DNA of 8,864 bases from an uncultured Clostridia bacterium (lineage in GTDB: Bacteria; Bacillota_A; Clostridia; Christensenellales; Aristaeellaceae): positions 1-8,864 of the forward strand of contig CAMJTZ010000072.1 in the NCBI GenBank assembly GCA_946408865.1, written 5' to 3'. Shown here piece by piece: positions 1 through 7,068 of this stretch. The position numbers and the translations under genes are program-made. Position 1 is the stretch's first letter, and each line of letters opens with the position of its first letter. The notes under the pieces were generated by a model. That model worked only from the letters and a program-made list of their open reading frames with translations. It did not search any database and was not told the DNA's origin.

Positions 1-4
1 ACAT
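1..4 (-). CDS. Possible start codon of the next operon gene (nearly all outside window)
   Basis: On the minus strand an ATG lies at 4-2, ten bases after the stop codon of the solute-binding protein. It is preceded by GAGGTGG, which overlaps the end of that stop region and could be a ribosome binding site with a short spacer. Only one codon is visible, so the product cannot be read. Because the kinase of this operon has no response regulator in the window, an AraC-type (YesN-like) regulator is the most natural guess. That is inference from how such operons are usually built, not something the sequence shows. Confidence 0.35.
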
Positions 5-13
5 CCGTCCACC

Positions 14-1219
14 TCACTCTCCGAAAGGAGCCAGTGCCATCACCTTTTCCCAGCACTCCTCCGCCGTCATACTGCCCGAGGCCACCGCCGGAATGCATTC
101 CAGCAGCCAGGTCTCCCGGGCGTTCCGGTTCATGGCGTCCTGCAGCGGGCTCACCATATACCGTCCCTCCTGCATTTTTTCGGCGGATGCCAGCAGCTTT
201 CCCGACAGGCGGATATTTCCCAGCCTCTGCAGGCTGTCCGGGCTCGTCAGTTCCGCCAGCAGCTGTACCGCCGCGTCCCTCCTTCCGGAATTCCAGGCTC
301 TGCGCGTCAGGTAAAATCCCATGGAAACGCCGCCGAGATAGCAGTCTGACACGCCCGTTCCGTTCCGGAGCGGCATGGGAAGCACAGCGACCGTATCCAT
401 CAGGGCAGGCGGAATCGAGGACGCCATCCAGCTGCCGTCAAACTGCATGGCGGCTTCCTTCGCAAGAAACTGGCGGGTGGATGCGTTTTCATAGGTTGCC
501 GCCGCGTTCTCGGCAAAGGCGCCGGCTTCCATCAGTTCCCGGATCACCCGCATCGCCTCCATCCAGGATTCCGGAACCTCCGCCAGCGAGCGCGGCCGCA
601 TCTGCTGTTCCTCCCGTCCGGCACAGGCAAGCACCGCCATTTCCGCCAGGTAGTGCGGGATATCGGAAAAGGAAACCGCGATCGGCGTGATTCCGTTCTC
701 CCGGAAGATCCGGATAGCCTCCAGCAGGGATTCCCAGTCTTCCGGCAGCGGCGCCCCGTACTGTTCAAACAGGTCCGTATGCACATACAGACCTTCCCAG
801 TACCCCCGGACCGGAACCGCATAGATCTTTCCGTCCGCTTCCCGCAGCGCTTCGTTTTCTGTCAGCCGGATTTCCGGATAGGAAGCGTTGATTTCATCCA
901 GCGGCACCACCCGGGACAGAAGCGGCACGGAATCCGCGCCCGCGGCAAAGAAGAAAAGGACGTCCGGCTCATTTCCCGCGGCAAAATCGTTCAGCACGGA
1001 GCCCTTCCACGTTTCGTCCGAAGTGGAGGAACTGTCGCGGACCCTGTTCCCGGTTTCCGATTCATACCGGTTCAGGATTTCCACATAGACTCCCGCCGCA
1101 GAATCGTCCCCCGCAAAGCAGCTTACCGTGCGCAGCGTGATTCCTTCCGCCCGGCAGGAGACTGCCCCGGCCGCCAGCAGAACGCTGAAAAACAGCGCCG
1201 TTATTTTCCGAATGCTCAT
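14..1219 (-). CDS. Lipoprotein sugar-binding protein (family 1 SBP), coupled to the sensor kinase
   Basis: A 401-residue extracellular solute-binding protein. It has a signal peptide with a basic start (MSIRK), a hydrophobic stretch of about 6-18, and a lipobox ending AVSC at 19-22, so Cys22 is probably lipid-anchored on the outer face of the membrane. Typical family-1 features follow: the N-lobe helix ending NRYESETGNRV, the AAGNEPDVLFF strand near 80-90, the DGKIYAVPV hinge near 128-136, the YVHTDLFEQYG segment near 147-157, and MQFDGSW in the C-lobe. Start: ATG at 1219 overlaps the kinase stop in ATGA, with GGGAGGA at 1227-1233 seven bases upstream. It is smaller than the 500-plus-residue binding proteins that usually serve LplB/YtcP permeases and lies on the opposite strand from them. 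It may therefore present ligand to the kinase rather than feed the importer. A role as the importer's own binding protein is not excluded. Confidence 0.9.
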   Translation of the reverse strand: MSIRKITALFFSVLLAAGAVSCRAEGITLRTVSCFAGDDSAAGVYVEILNRYESETGNRVRDSSSTSDETWKGSVLNDFAAGNEPDVLFFFAAGADSVPLLSRVVPLDEINASYPEIRLTENEALREADGKIYAVPVRGYWEGLYVHTDLFEQYGAPLPEDWESLLEAIRIFRENGITPIAVSFSDIPHYLAEMAVLACAGREEQQMRPRSLAEVPESWMEAMRVIRELMEAGAFAENAAATYENASTRQFLAKEAAMQFDGSWMASSIPPALMDTVAVLPMPLRNGTGVSDCYLGGVSMGFYLTRRAWNSGRRDAAVQLLAELTSPDSLQRLGNIRLSGKLLASAEKMQEGRYMVSPLQDAMNRNARETWLLECIPAVASGSMTAEECWEKVMALAPFGE

Positions 1220-2958
1220 TCTGCGTTCCTCCCTGCGTCAAACTCCTGGGGAATATCCAGCAAAACCGCTGTTTCCCCGTGTTTGTCTGTATCCACCCGG
1301 ATTCCCACCTGTTCCCCGAAAATCAGGCGAAGCCGGTTCACGATGTTGGCCAGTCCCATATGGTTTCCGGCAGGCTTCCCCTCCAGTGCGGCGTCAATCC
1401 GCTCCCGGTCTTCCTTCCCGATGCCGCGGCTTGAATTGCGGATCGCCAGATGCAGGCATTTCCCGGCGCGCGCGGCCTCGATGCTGATCGTTCCCCCGCC
1501 GGCCGGGGCAATACCGTACTCCACCGCGTTTTCCAGCAGCGGCTGGACCGTCAGCAGCGGCAGGATGCTTTCCTGCGCAGGCTCGTCGATCTGCGTGTTT
1601 ACGGTCAGTTCAGGGCCAAAGCGCTGCTGCACAAAGAAGATATAGGCTTTCGCTACCTCCATCTCCTCCCGCAGGGTCACGACGCGCCGGTTCTTCCGGT
1701 CCATGGTCGCGTTCAGCAGGACAGAGAGCGAGGAGACCATGGAGGAGATCGTTTCCGATCCCTCGATCCGCGCCTGCCAGTTGATGTCCTCCAGCGCGTT
1801 GTTCAGGAAGTGCGGATTGATCCGGCTCTGCAGGGCCAGAATCTGGGCGTTCTTCAGTTCGATTTCTTCCTTGTAGGTTTTTTCAATCAGTTCCTTCAGG
1901 CGCAGGGACATGTGCGAAAACGCTTCTCCCAACTGCCCGAGCTCATCCCTTCCATGCATGGGCACGGTGACGCCGAGTTCTCCGCGCTCGATTCTCCGGC
2001 TGGCATCGGAAAGCAGGGAAATCGGTTTTGTAATCCGCTTCCGGAGATAAACCGCCAGCAGGATCAGCAGCGGAATCAGCAGCAGATAGACGCCCAGCAG
2101 CATCCTCCGGAATTCGTATACTTCTCTGAACTGCTGCCGCCGGTCCACCGTCAGTTTCAGATCCGGCAGGTTTTCTTCTCCGTGCGCCAGACGCACATAC
2201 AGCAGTTTTTCACCTCTCCGGTCATCCGTCAGTCCGGGAGCAAGATCGTCCCAGCTTTCCCCGGAGCTGCCGTAGGCGTCCAGGCGTACGGCGATTTCCG
2301 CATTCCAGGAATCCTTCAGGCTGTTCAGCGGTCCCAGCAGTTCCGCATCGTTCACGCCGAGAATCAGCATGCCGTACCGTTCCATCCGCTGGTTCAGCAG
2401 GTTGCGCACCAGGTACATCTTTCCGCCGAAGCTGAAAAAGCTGCTGCGCGTATCCAGCGTTTCCCCGAAATCCGCCACAGCCTGCTGCAGTTCCCGCAGA
2501 TCTGCCGGCGTGCTGTTCACGCTGCCCCGGTTGACAATCAGGATTTCGGGTTTGCTGACCGGAAAACAGCCCGCAAAGGAGAAAAGAGGTTCCCGGCTGT
2601 ATTTCCGTTCCAGATACCCGCGGCAGAGCTGCAGGAATTCCGCGTCTCCGGCAGCTCCGGCGTTCCATTTTTCCCAGGCGGCTGTCAGTTCCCCGTCATA
2701 GGTGGCGTCCCGCGCCAGATCCACGGTCCGGGCGATATTCTGTTCTGTCATGGCAAAGGCATGCTCCGCGCTGGAAGCTACTGCCGCTTCCGTTTTCCGC
2801 TCCAGGCTGCGCATCAGGATATTCCCGGTAAGAACGCCCAGCAGCAGAACGGGAAGCAGATAGCTGAGCAGAACCATCAGGCCGACCTGAACCCGCAGGG
2901 AATTCATTCCGTTCCGGAGGCCTCCTGTCCGTCCCCGTTTCGCTCCCCTTGCCATCAT
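1216..2958 (-). CDS. YesM-type membrane sensor histidine kinase
   Basis: The predicted protein has 580 residues. TM1 is at about 25-47 and a large extracellular sensing region at about 48-284. TM2 is at about 285-305, and a HAMP linker at about 306-359 begins KRITKPISLL. A coiled stretch leads to the phosphoacceptor motif INPHFLNN with His383. The HATPase domain has its N box at PLLENAVEYG (Asn477) and the MGLAN loop at 534-538. This is the His_kinase/HATPase_c architecture of YesM/LytS-like kinases, which phosphorylate an AraC- or LytTR-type regulator. Two departures: HFLNN where HFLYN is usual, and the D box reads IRNSSRGIG with Asn where many members have Asp. A longer open frame reaches 3117 but would run into the mutase gene. 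ATG at 2958 has AAGGAAGGAA eight bases upstream; the next codon at 2955 is also ATG. The gene sits 29 bases after the mutase stop and overlaps the binding-protein start by four bases. Confidence 0.92.
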   Translation of the reverse strand: MMARGAKRGRTGGLRNGMNSLRVQVGLMVLLSYLLPVLLLGVLTGNILMRSLERKTEAAVASSAEHAFAMTEQNIARTVDLARDATYDGELTAAWEKWNAGAAGDAEFLQLCRGYLERKYSREPLFSFAGCFPVSKPEILIVNRGSVNSTPADLRELQQAVADFGETLDTRSSFFSFGGKMYLVRNLLNQRMERYGMLILGVNDAELLGPLNSLKDSWNAEIAVRLDAYGSSGESWDDLAPGLTDDRRGEKLLYVRLAHGEENLPDLKLTVDRRQQFREVYEFRRMLLGVYLLLIPLLILLAVYLRKRITKPISLLSDASRRIERGELGVTVPMHGRDELGQLGEAFSHMSLRLKELIEKTYKEEIELKNAQILALQSRINPHFLNNALEDINWQARIEGSETISSMVSSLSVLLNATMDRKNRRVVTLREEMEVAKAYIFFVQQRFGPELTVNTQIDEPAQESILPLLTVQPLLENAVEYGIAPAGGGTISIEAARAGKCLHLAIRNSSRGIGKEDRERIDAALEGKPAGNHMGLANIVNRLRLIFGEQVGIRVDTDKHGETAVLLDIPQEFDAGRNAE

Positions 2959-2966
2959 TCCGTCCG

Positions 2967-2976
2967 TTCCTTCCTT
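2967..2976 (-). promoter_or_regulatory. Ribosome binding site setting the kinase start
   Basis: On the minus strand AAGGAAGGAA lies in the 29-base gap after the mutase stop, eight bases before ATG at 2958. It favours the 580-residue kinase over the frame extension to 3117, which would overlap the mutase by 130 bases. It also beats the downstream ATG at 2907, whose only strong purine box (AGGAGG) is about 13 bases away. Confidence 0.75.
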
Positions 2977-2987
2977 TTCAGTGTTCG

Positions 2988-4409
2988 TTAAGCCTCCCAG
3001 GGCAGTCCCGCATGGCGGGCCATCCGTTCCACCAGTTCCCTGGCGGCCTGTTCCGTTTCCGCTTCCGCGAAAATGCGGACCCGCGGTTCGGTTCCCGAGA
3101 AGCGGAGAATCACCCATCCGCCGTCCAGATATACCTTGCAGCCGTCCAGATAACTTGTTTTTTCAACTTTCCGGCCGAAGGCAGGCAGTTTCTTCTCCGT
3201 CATCACGATCCGGCGGATATCCTCTTTCTTCTCCAGGGTCAGCGGCCAGTCATATTCGGCCGTATGCACTTCCCCGAAGCGGGCAAACAGATCGCGGAGC
3301 AGTTCGCTCAGTTTTTTTCCGGTCACGCTGATCATTTCCACCAGGAGGCTGGCGGCGTACAGTCCGTCCTTGCCGGATATATGCCCCCGAACCGTCAGAC
3401 CGCCGGAAGATTCCCCGCCGATCAGCGCGTCGTGCGCGTCCATCCCCGCTGAAATATGCTTGAATCCTACCGGAACCTCCACGCATTCCTGCCCGTAAGC
3501 GGAAGCAATCCGGTCCAGCAGGTGGGTTGTCGCAATGTTCCGCACCGCGGCTCCGCGCCATCCCTTGTATTCCATCAGGTAATAATACAGCAGCGCCAGC
3601 GTTTCATTGGCCGTCACATAGCGTCCGTTTTCATCGATAATGCCCAGCCGGTCCGCATCCCCGTCCGTGGCGATTCCCACGTCCGCCCGGTGTTCCTTCA
3701 CCGCGTACTGAAGATCCACAAGGGTCTCCGGATTCGGCGCCGGCAGATGACGTCCGAAAAATGCGTCATGCCGGTCGTTGATCACATCGATATCGCACCG
3801 GGCAGTATACAGGATCGTCTGCAGTCCGGTCAGACTGACGCCGAACATCGGATCCAGCACAATCCGTAGCCTCCGTTTCCGGATCGCGTCCGTATCCACC
3901 TGCCGCAGGATGGAATCCAGGTATTCGTCCCGCGGATCAAGATACATGATTTTCCCTTCCGCCAGCGCCTGTTCAAAGGCAACCGAACGGATTCCGTCCG
4001 CGTCGAGGGCGTTGGCCTCTTCCTGGATGTCCCGGGTATAGTTTTCCGCCGCGTCCCGGCCGCCGGCCGTAAAAAGCTTGATTCCGTTCCAGACGGCGGG
4101 ATTGTGGCTGGCTGTGACCATCGCGCCGTAGGGCAGGTTCAGCTGCCGGACCGCAAACATGATCATCGGCGTCGGACAGGACATGTTGACAAAACGTACT
4201 TTCACGCCTTCCCCGGCCAGCACTTCGCAGAACCAGGTCAGCGCCTCCTTGCTCAGAAACCGCCGGTCATATCCCGCGCAGATCCCCTGCTCCGCGCAGT
4301 TCTCCCGTACCATCCGCCGCGCCAGCGCCGCGGCGATCCGCCGGATATTGTCCCTGGTGAATCCGTCGCCGATGATCGCACGCCATCCGCCCGTACCAAA
4401 CTGAATCAT
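2988..4409 (-). CDS. Alpha-D-phosphohexomutase (phosphoglucomutase/phosphomannomutase family)
   Basis: A 473-residue, apparently complete, cytoplasmic mutase that moves phosphate between C1 and C6 of a hexose phosphate through a phosphoserine. Visible motifs in order: GTGGWR at 6-10, a substrate-side loop near the N terminus; TASHNP at 99-104 with catalytic Ser101; the metal loop DGDADR at 249-254 with Asp249, Asp251 and Asp253; the sugar-specificity loop GGESSGG at 331-337; and the phosphate-binding loop RFSGTEPR at 436-443. All catalytic residues are intact. The start ATG at 4409 overlaps the phosphorylase stop in ATGA, with AAGGAGGA at 4418-4425 eight bases upstream, so the two are probably translationally coupled. 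Context implies that the substrate is the sugar 1-phosphate made by the phosphorylase: GlcNAc-1-P if that enzyme is a chitobiose phosphorylase, or Glc-1-P if it acts on glucosides. The family motifs do not settle Glc, Man or GlcNAc. Confidence 0.93.
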   Translation of the reverse strand: MIQFGTGGWRAIIGDGFTRDNIRRIAAALARRMVRENCAEQGICAGYDRRFLSKEALTWFCEVLAGEGVKVRFVNMSCPTPMIMFAVRQLNLPYGAMVTASHNPAVWNGIKLFTAGGRDAAENYTRDIQEEANALDADGIRSVAFEQALAEGKIMYLDPRDEYLDSILRQVDTDAIRKRRLRIVLDPMFGVSLTGLQTILYTARCDIDVINDRHDAFFGRHLPAPNPETLVDLQYAVKEHRADVGIATDGDADRLGIIDENGRYVTANETLALLYYYLMEYKGWRGAAVRNIATTHLLDRIASAYGQECVEVPVGFKHISAGMDAHDALIGGESSGGLTVRGHISGKDGLYAASLLVEMISVTGKKLSELLRDLFARFGEVHTAEYDWPLTLEKKEDIRRIVMTEKKLPAFGRKVEKTSYLDGCKVYLDGGWVILRFSGTEPRVRIFAEAETEQAARELVERMARHAGLPWEA

Positions 4410-6826
4410 TTTTCCTGTCCTCCTTCCCCGGCTGTGCCCATAATGACTTCCACATTGTGGGTTCCGCTTCTGAGATCAGGAATTCCCGCAGTTTCCCGGC
4501 CGTCAACCCGCAGTTCCCGGACGCCTTTTTCCACATGTTCCGGATTCCGGACCGTGATCCGGTATTCCGCGCCGCGCCATTTCCTCACAGCCTCAAATCC
4601 GTCCCATTCCGCCGGTATGCAGGGATCCACCGTCAGCGTATCAAATTCCGGCCGGATTCCGAGCATATAGCGTGTCGCGGCGTAATACGCCCATCCGGAG
4701 GATCCGGTCATGAACGGATGCCTTGCCCGGCCGAACGCGGTATGGTCCCGCCCCATGATGAACTGGCAGTAGCTGTAGGGTTCCGCCTGGCGGATCTCCA
4801 TTTTGTCATTCTGGTTCTCCGGCAGCAGCGCGTCGTAGAACTTCATCGCCCGGCTCCCGCGGCCCAGCATGCATTCCGCCACCCAGGCCCAGGGATTCGG
4901 ATGGCTGAAGATCGCGCCGTTTTCCTTGACGCCCGGATAAACCCTCGTCACGAACCCGATGCCGTCATCCAGCGTCACAAAGGACGGCGCGTTGAGCATC
5001 AGTCCCCACGGAGTATACAGCCATTCATCCACCGCGTCCATGCAGGAAATGCCTTGTTCCCGGTTCGCCGCGCCGCTGACAACAGCCCAGGTGTTGCTTT
5101 CCATATGAACTTTTCCCTCACGCGCTTCCCGGGAGCCGATCGCCCGTCCGTCCGCCGTAAATCCGCGCAGGAACCATTCTCCGTTCCAGAGTTCCCGGCG
5201 GCTGGTTTCTTCCATGGCCGCCTTCAGGCGGGCGTATTTCTCTGCGTCTTCCCGGCGTCCCAGGGCCTTCGCGGCGTCCAGGAAATGATTGGTGGCCCAG
5301 ATCAGCAGAAACGCAACCATCGCGCTTTCCCCGCCGCCCAGGTTCAGGCAGTCGTTCCAGTCTGCGCGCAGGCCTTTGGTCACGCCGTGGGCCCCCGTCT
5401 GCGCATAGGAAAAGTCCAGTGCTGCCTTCATGTGATCCCATACAGTTGCGCTGCCTTCATCCGCGTAGGGAATGACCTCATCCAGGAAGGCGGTGTCCCC
5501 GGTTTCGCGCACGTTCTCGATAATGGCCGGAATCAGCCACAGCGCATCGTCCGCGCACGCGTCCCTGATTCCGTGGAGCATACTCTTCCGGTCGGTTTCC
5601 GGAATCACTGTGGGGGATTTGAATCCGTCCTTTTCCCCCACTTCCAGCACCGCGGGATCAAAAAGATGCAGTCCGTAGCCTTCGCGCATCTGTCCGTGCA
5701 GCAGCTGGCGGATCCGTTTCAGGCACATATCCGGCTCCGCGTGCGGGATGCACATGGCGTCCTGTGCGGTATCCCGGTAGCCCAGTCCGGTTCTCCCGCC
5801 CACTTCGATAAAAGACGAGAAGCGGGAGAAAAGAACGTTGATTTCACTCTGGTACAGATTCCAGAGGTTCAGGGAGCGGTTCATGTTTTCATGCGGGGTG
5901 GAAACCTGCAGCCGGCCCAGTTTCTCGTCCCAGAACCTGCGCAGTTCCTCAAAGGCCCGGTCTGTTCCGGCTTCGTCATACCGTTTCCGGGTTTTCCGCA
6001 CCGCTTCGCCGCTTCCGGTGCCCAGGTAAAAGAGCACACGGGCCTCTTCCCCCGGCCGCAGCGTCAGCTTTTTCTGCAGGGCGCCGCAGGGATTCCCTCC
6101 CAATTCATGGGATCCGCCCAGCCGGCCGGTCTCCACCCCGAGGGGATTCCTTTCCGTCCGGTACGGTCCGATAAATCTTTCCCGCACGCCTTCAAAGCCG
6201 TCCGGCACGAAATTCCCGGCGAAAAACTGCCAGGCATCCTTTTCATAATGCAGTTCGCACAGCACTGCGTCCTCCGCGCTGTGCGAGCCGGCCGCGTACA
6301 GGCTCATCTGGAAGTTCTGGTTGTCCATATCGATTTCATGGAAGGAAAACTCCACATATCCGAAAACGCTCAGATTCCGGATCCTGTCCGAATTATTCCG
6401 GATTTTTACGTCAAAGATCTCCACCGGATCATCGCTGCCGTCCTCCCGGGGAATAAACAGGGTCTGCTCTCCCCGGATCCCCGCTGTTTCACAAAGGAAA
6501 CGGGAATAGCTCAGCCCGTGGCGGGCTTCATATTTCGCTTCGCTGAGCGGCAGGCCTGTGGGCTGCCAGCTCAGGGACCAGTACTTTCCGCTGTCCTCAT
6601 CCCGCAGGTATACATAGTGGCCCGGCCAGTCCATCGGAACTCCGTTGGGGCGGAACCTCGTAATCCGGTGATGCTGCGGGCTGTCCAGCCAGGAGTAGCC
6701 GCCTGCCGTATGGGAAATCACGGTGCCCATCCGCTGGGTGCCCAGATAGTTGGTCATGGACTGGGGCGCGTCCACCCGGTCAATCACATATTCCCGTGCC
6801 TGATCGTCGAAGTATCCGTAACGCAT
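4406..6826 (-). CDS. chbP: GH94 phosphorylase, N,N'-diacetylchitobiose phosphorylase-like
   Basis: An 806-residue cytoplasmic enzyme of GH94, an inverting phosphorylase family that uses phosphate to cleave a beta-1,4 disaccharide into an alpha-sugar 1-phosphate and a free sugar. The length matches the family. The N-terminal beta-sandwich begins YGYFDDQAREYVI and includes NYLGT and SWQPT; a linker and an (alpha/alpha)6 barrel follow. RADWND at 487-492 holds the general acid, probably Asp489. GLGYRD near 347-352, KENGAIFSHPNPW near 634-646 and TGSSGW at 707-712 line the phosphate and sugar sites. Compared from memory, segments such as GLGYRDTAQDA, the run ending GYGLHLFDP and the SPTV/HGI-D-C-DD-LWL region agree with Vibrio chitobiose phosphorylase and differ from clostridial cellobiose phosphorylase, so GlcNAc-GlcNAc is the preferred substrate guess. 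There is no signal peptide. ATG at 6826 follows GGAGAG by eight bases. It is the first gene of the minus-strand operon. Confidence 0.88.
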   Translation of the reverse strand: MRYGYFDDQAREYVIDRVDAPQSMTNYLGTQRMGTVISHTAGGYSWLDSPQHHRITRFRPNGVPMDWPGHYVYLRDEDSGKYWSLSWQPTGLPLSEAKYEARHGLSYSRFLCETAGIRGEQTLFIPREDGSDDPVEIFDVKIRNNSDRIRNLSVFGYVEFSFHEIDMDNQNFQMSLYAAGSHSAEDAVLCELHYEKDAWQFFAGNFVPDGFEGVRERFIGPYRTERNPLGVETGRLGGSHELGGNPCGALQKKLTLRPGEEARVLFYLGTGSGEAVRKTRKRYDEAGTDRAFEELRRFWDEKLGRLQVSTPHENMNRSLNLWNLYQSEINVLFSRFSSFIEVGGRTGLGYRDTAQDAMCIPHAEPDMCLKRIRQLLHGQMREGYGLHLFDPAVLEVGEKDGFKSPTVIPETDRKSMLHGIRDACADDALWLIPAIIENVRETGDTAFLDEVIPYADEGSATVWDHMKAALDFSYAQTGAHGVTKGLRADWNDCLNLGGGESAMVAFLLIWATNHFLDAAKALGRREDAEKYARLKAAMEETSRRELWNGEWFLRGFTADGRAIGSREAREGKVHMESNTWAVVSGAANREQGISCMDAVDEWLYTPWGLMLNAPSFVTLDDGIGFVTRVYPGVKENGAIFSHPNPWAWVAECMLGRGSRAMKFYDALLPENQNDKMEIRQAEPYSYCQFIMGRDHTAFGRARHPFMTGSSGWAYYAATRYMLGIRPEFDTLTVDPCIPAEWDGFEAVRKWRGAEYRITVRNPEHVEKGVRELRVDGRETAGIPDLRSGTHNVEVIMGTAGEGGQEK

Positions 6827-6862
6827 ATTCTTTTCTCTCCTGTTCCGGAATTTTTCGGTTTT

Positions 6863-6871
6863 ATTATATCA
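6863..6871 (-). promoter_or_regulatory. Extended -10 promoter of the phosphorylase operon
   Basis: Reading the minus strand, TGATATAAT is a perfect extended -10 element (TGnTATAAT), with TATAAT at 6868-6863. The -35 region is poor: the best fit is CTGTGA at 6892-6887 with an 18-base spacer, three of six consensus positions. Transcription should start near 6856, giving a leader of about 30 bases to ATG at 6826. A strong -10 with a weak -35 fits a promoter that depends on the extended -10 or on an activator. Confidence 0.7.
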
Positions 6872-6892
6872 GCCGCTTCTCCGGGATCACAG

Positions 6893-6929
6893 GAATGCCG
6901 TTGCCTTTTCTTGCCTCTCTTTGGCATTC
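6893..6929. repeat. Inverted repeat GAATGCC-N23-GGCATTC upstream of the minus promoter
   Basis: Seven-base perfect arms lie at 6893-6899 and 6923-6929, thirty bases (about three helical turns) apart. The first arm abuts the weak -35 of the minus-strand promoter. Two copies of TTGCC lie between the arms. A regulator binding site is more likely than an RNA structure, because the repeat lies upstream of the promoter it faces. Confidence 0.4.
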
Positions 6930-6930
6930 T
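6901..6930. repeat. Three 10-base direct repeats, TTGCCTnTnT type
   Basis: TTGCCTTTTC, TTGCCTCTCT and TTGGCATTCT follow each other with no gap at 6901, 6911 and 6921. Neighbouring units share seven of ten bases, and the period equals one DNA turn. They lie about 45-75 bases upstream of the predicted minus-strand start site, a usual place for activator sites. Pyrimidine richness could explain part of the likeness. Confidence 0.4.
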
Positions 6931-7024
6931 CTCCTGCGCCGCTGCTCCGGTATAGGATGTTTCCTTCATTATTTATAGCGTACAGCAGTTCCCGGCGCTT
7001 TTCAACTGCAAAGTGTCTCTTTTT

Positions 7025-7054
7025 TTGCCAACAGGACAACCGGAGGCAATTTTT
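7025..7054. promoter_or_regulatory. TTGCC-N15-GGCAA dyad upstream of the permease promoter
   Basis: TTGCC at 7025-7029 faces GGCAA at 7045-7049, twenty bases (two turns) apart, centred about 68 bases upstream of the predicted permease transcription start. It repeats the TTGCC word found at 6901 and 6911 near the opposing promoter. A T-run follows at 7050-7054, so a weak intrinsic terminator is the other reading, but a five-base stem with a 15-base loop is poor for that. Confidence 0.35.
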
Positions 7055-7068
7055 CACAAAACGGGATA

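Noticed and set aside
1450..2991. A 513-codon open frame on the plus strand opposite the histidine kinase
   Set aside because: It is a shadow of the kinase gene: Gln- and His-rich, low in recognisable structure, with no family resemblance.
2959..3117. N-terminal extension of the kinase to an ATG at 3117
   Set aside because: It would overlap the end of the mutase gene by 130 bases and adds a low-complexity Gly/Thr-rich stretch. The ATG at 2958 has its own ribosome binding site in the gap after the mutase.
6843..6852. TTCCGGAA palindrome in the phosphorylase leader as an operator
   Set aside because: TTCCGG is very frequent throughout the coding sequence of this window, so this eight-base palindrome is not distinctive.
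4457..6955. An 832-codon open frame on the plus strand opposite the phosphorylase
   Set aside because: It is antisense to a clearly recognised GH94 gene with intact motifs, its protein is rich in Pro, Arg, His and Phe with no domain I recognise, and it has no good ribosome binding site. Long antisense frames are expected at this base composition.
6972..7005. Second minus-strand promoter, TTGAAA with TATAAA
   Set aside because: The spacer would be 22 bases, too long for a sigma-70/A-type promoter, and no better -10 lies at 16-18 bases.
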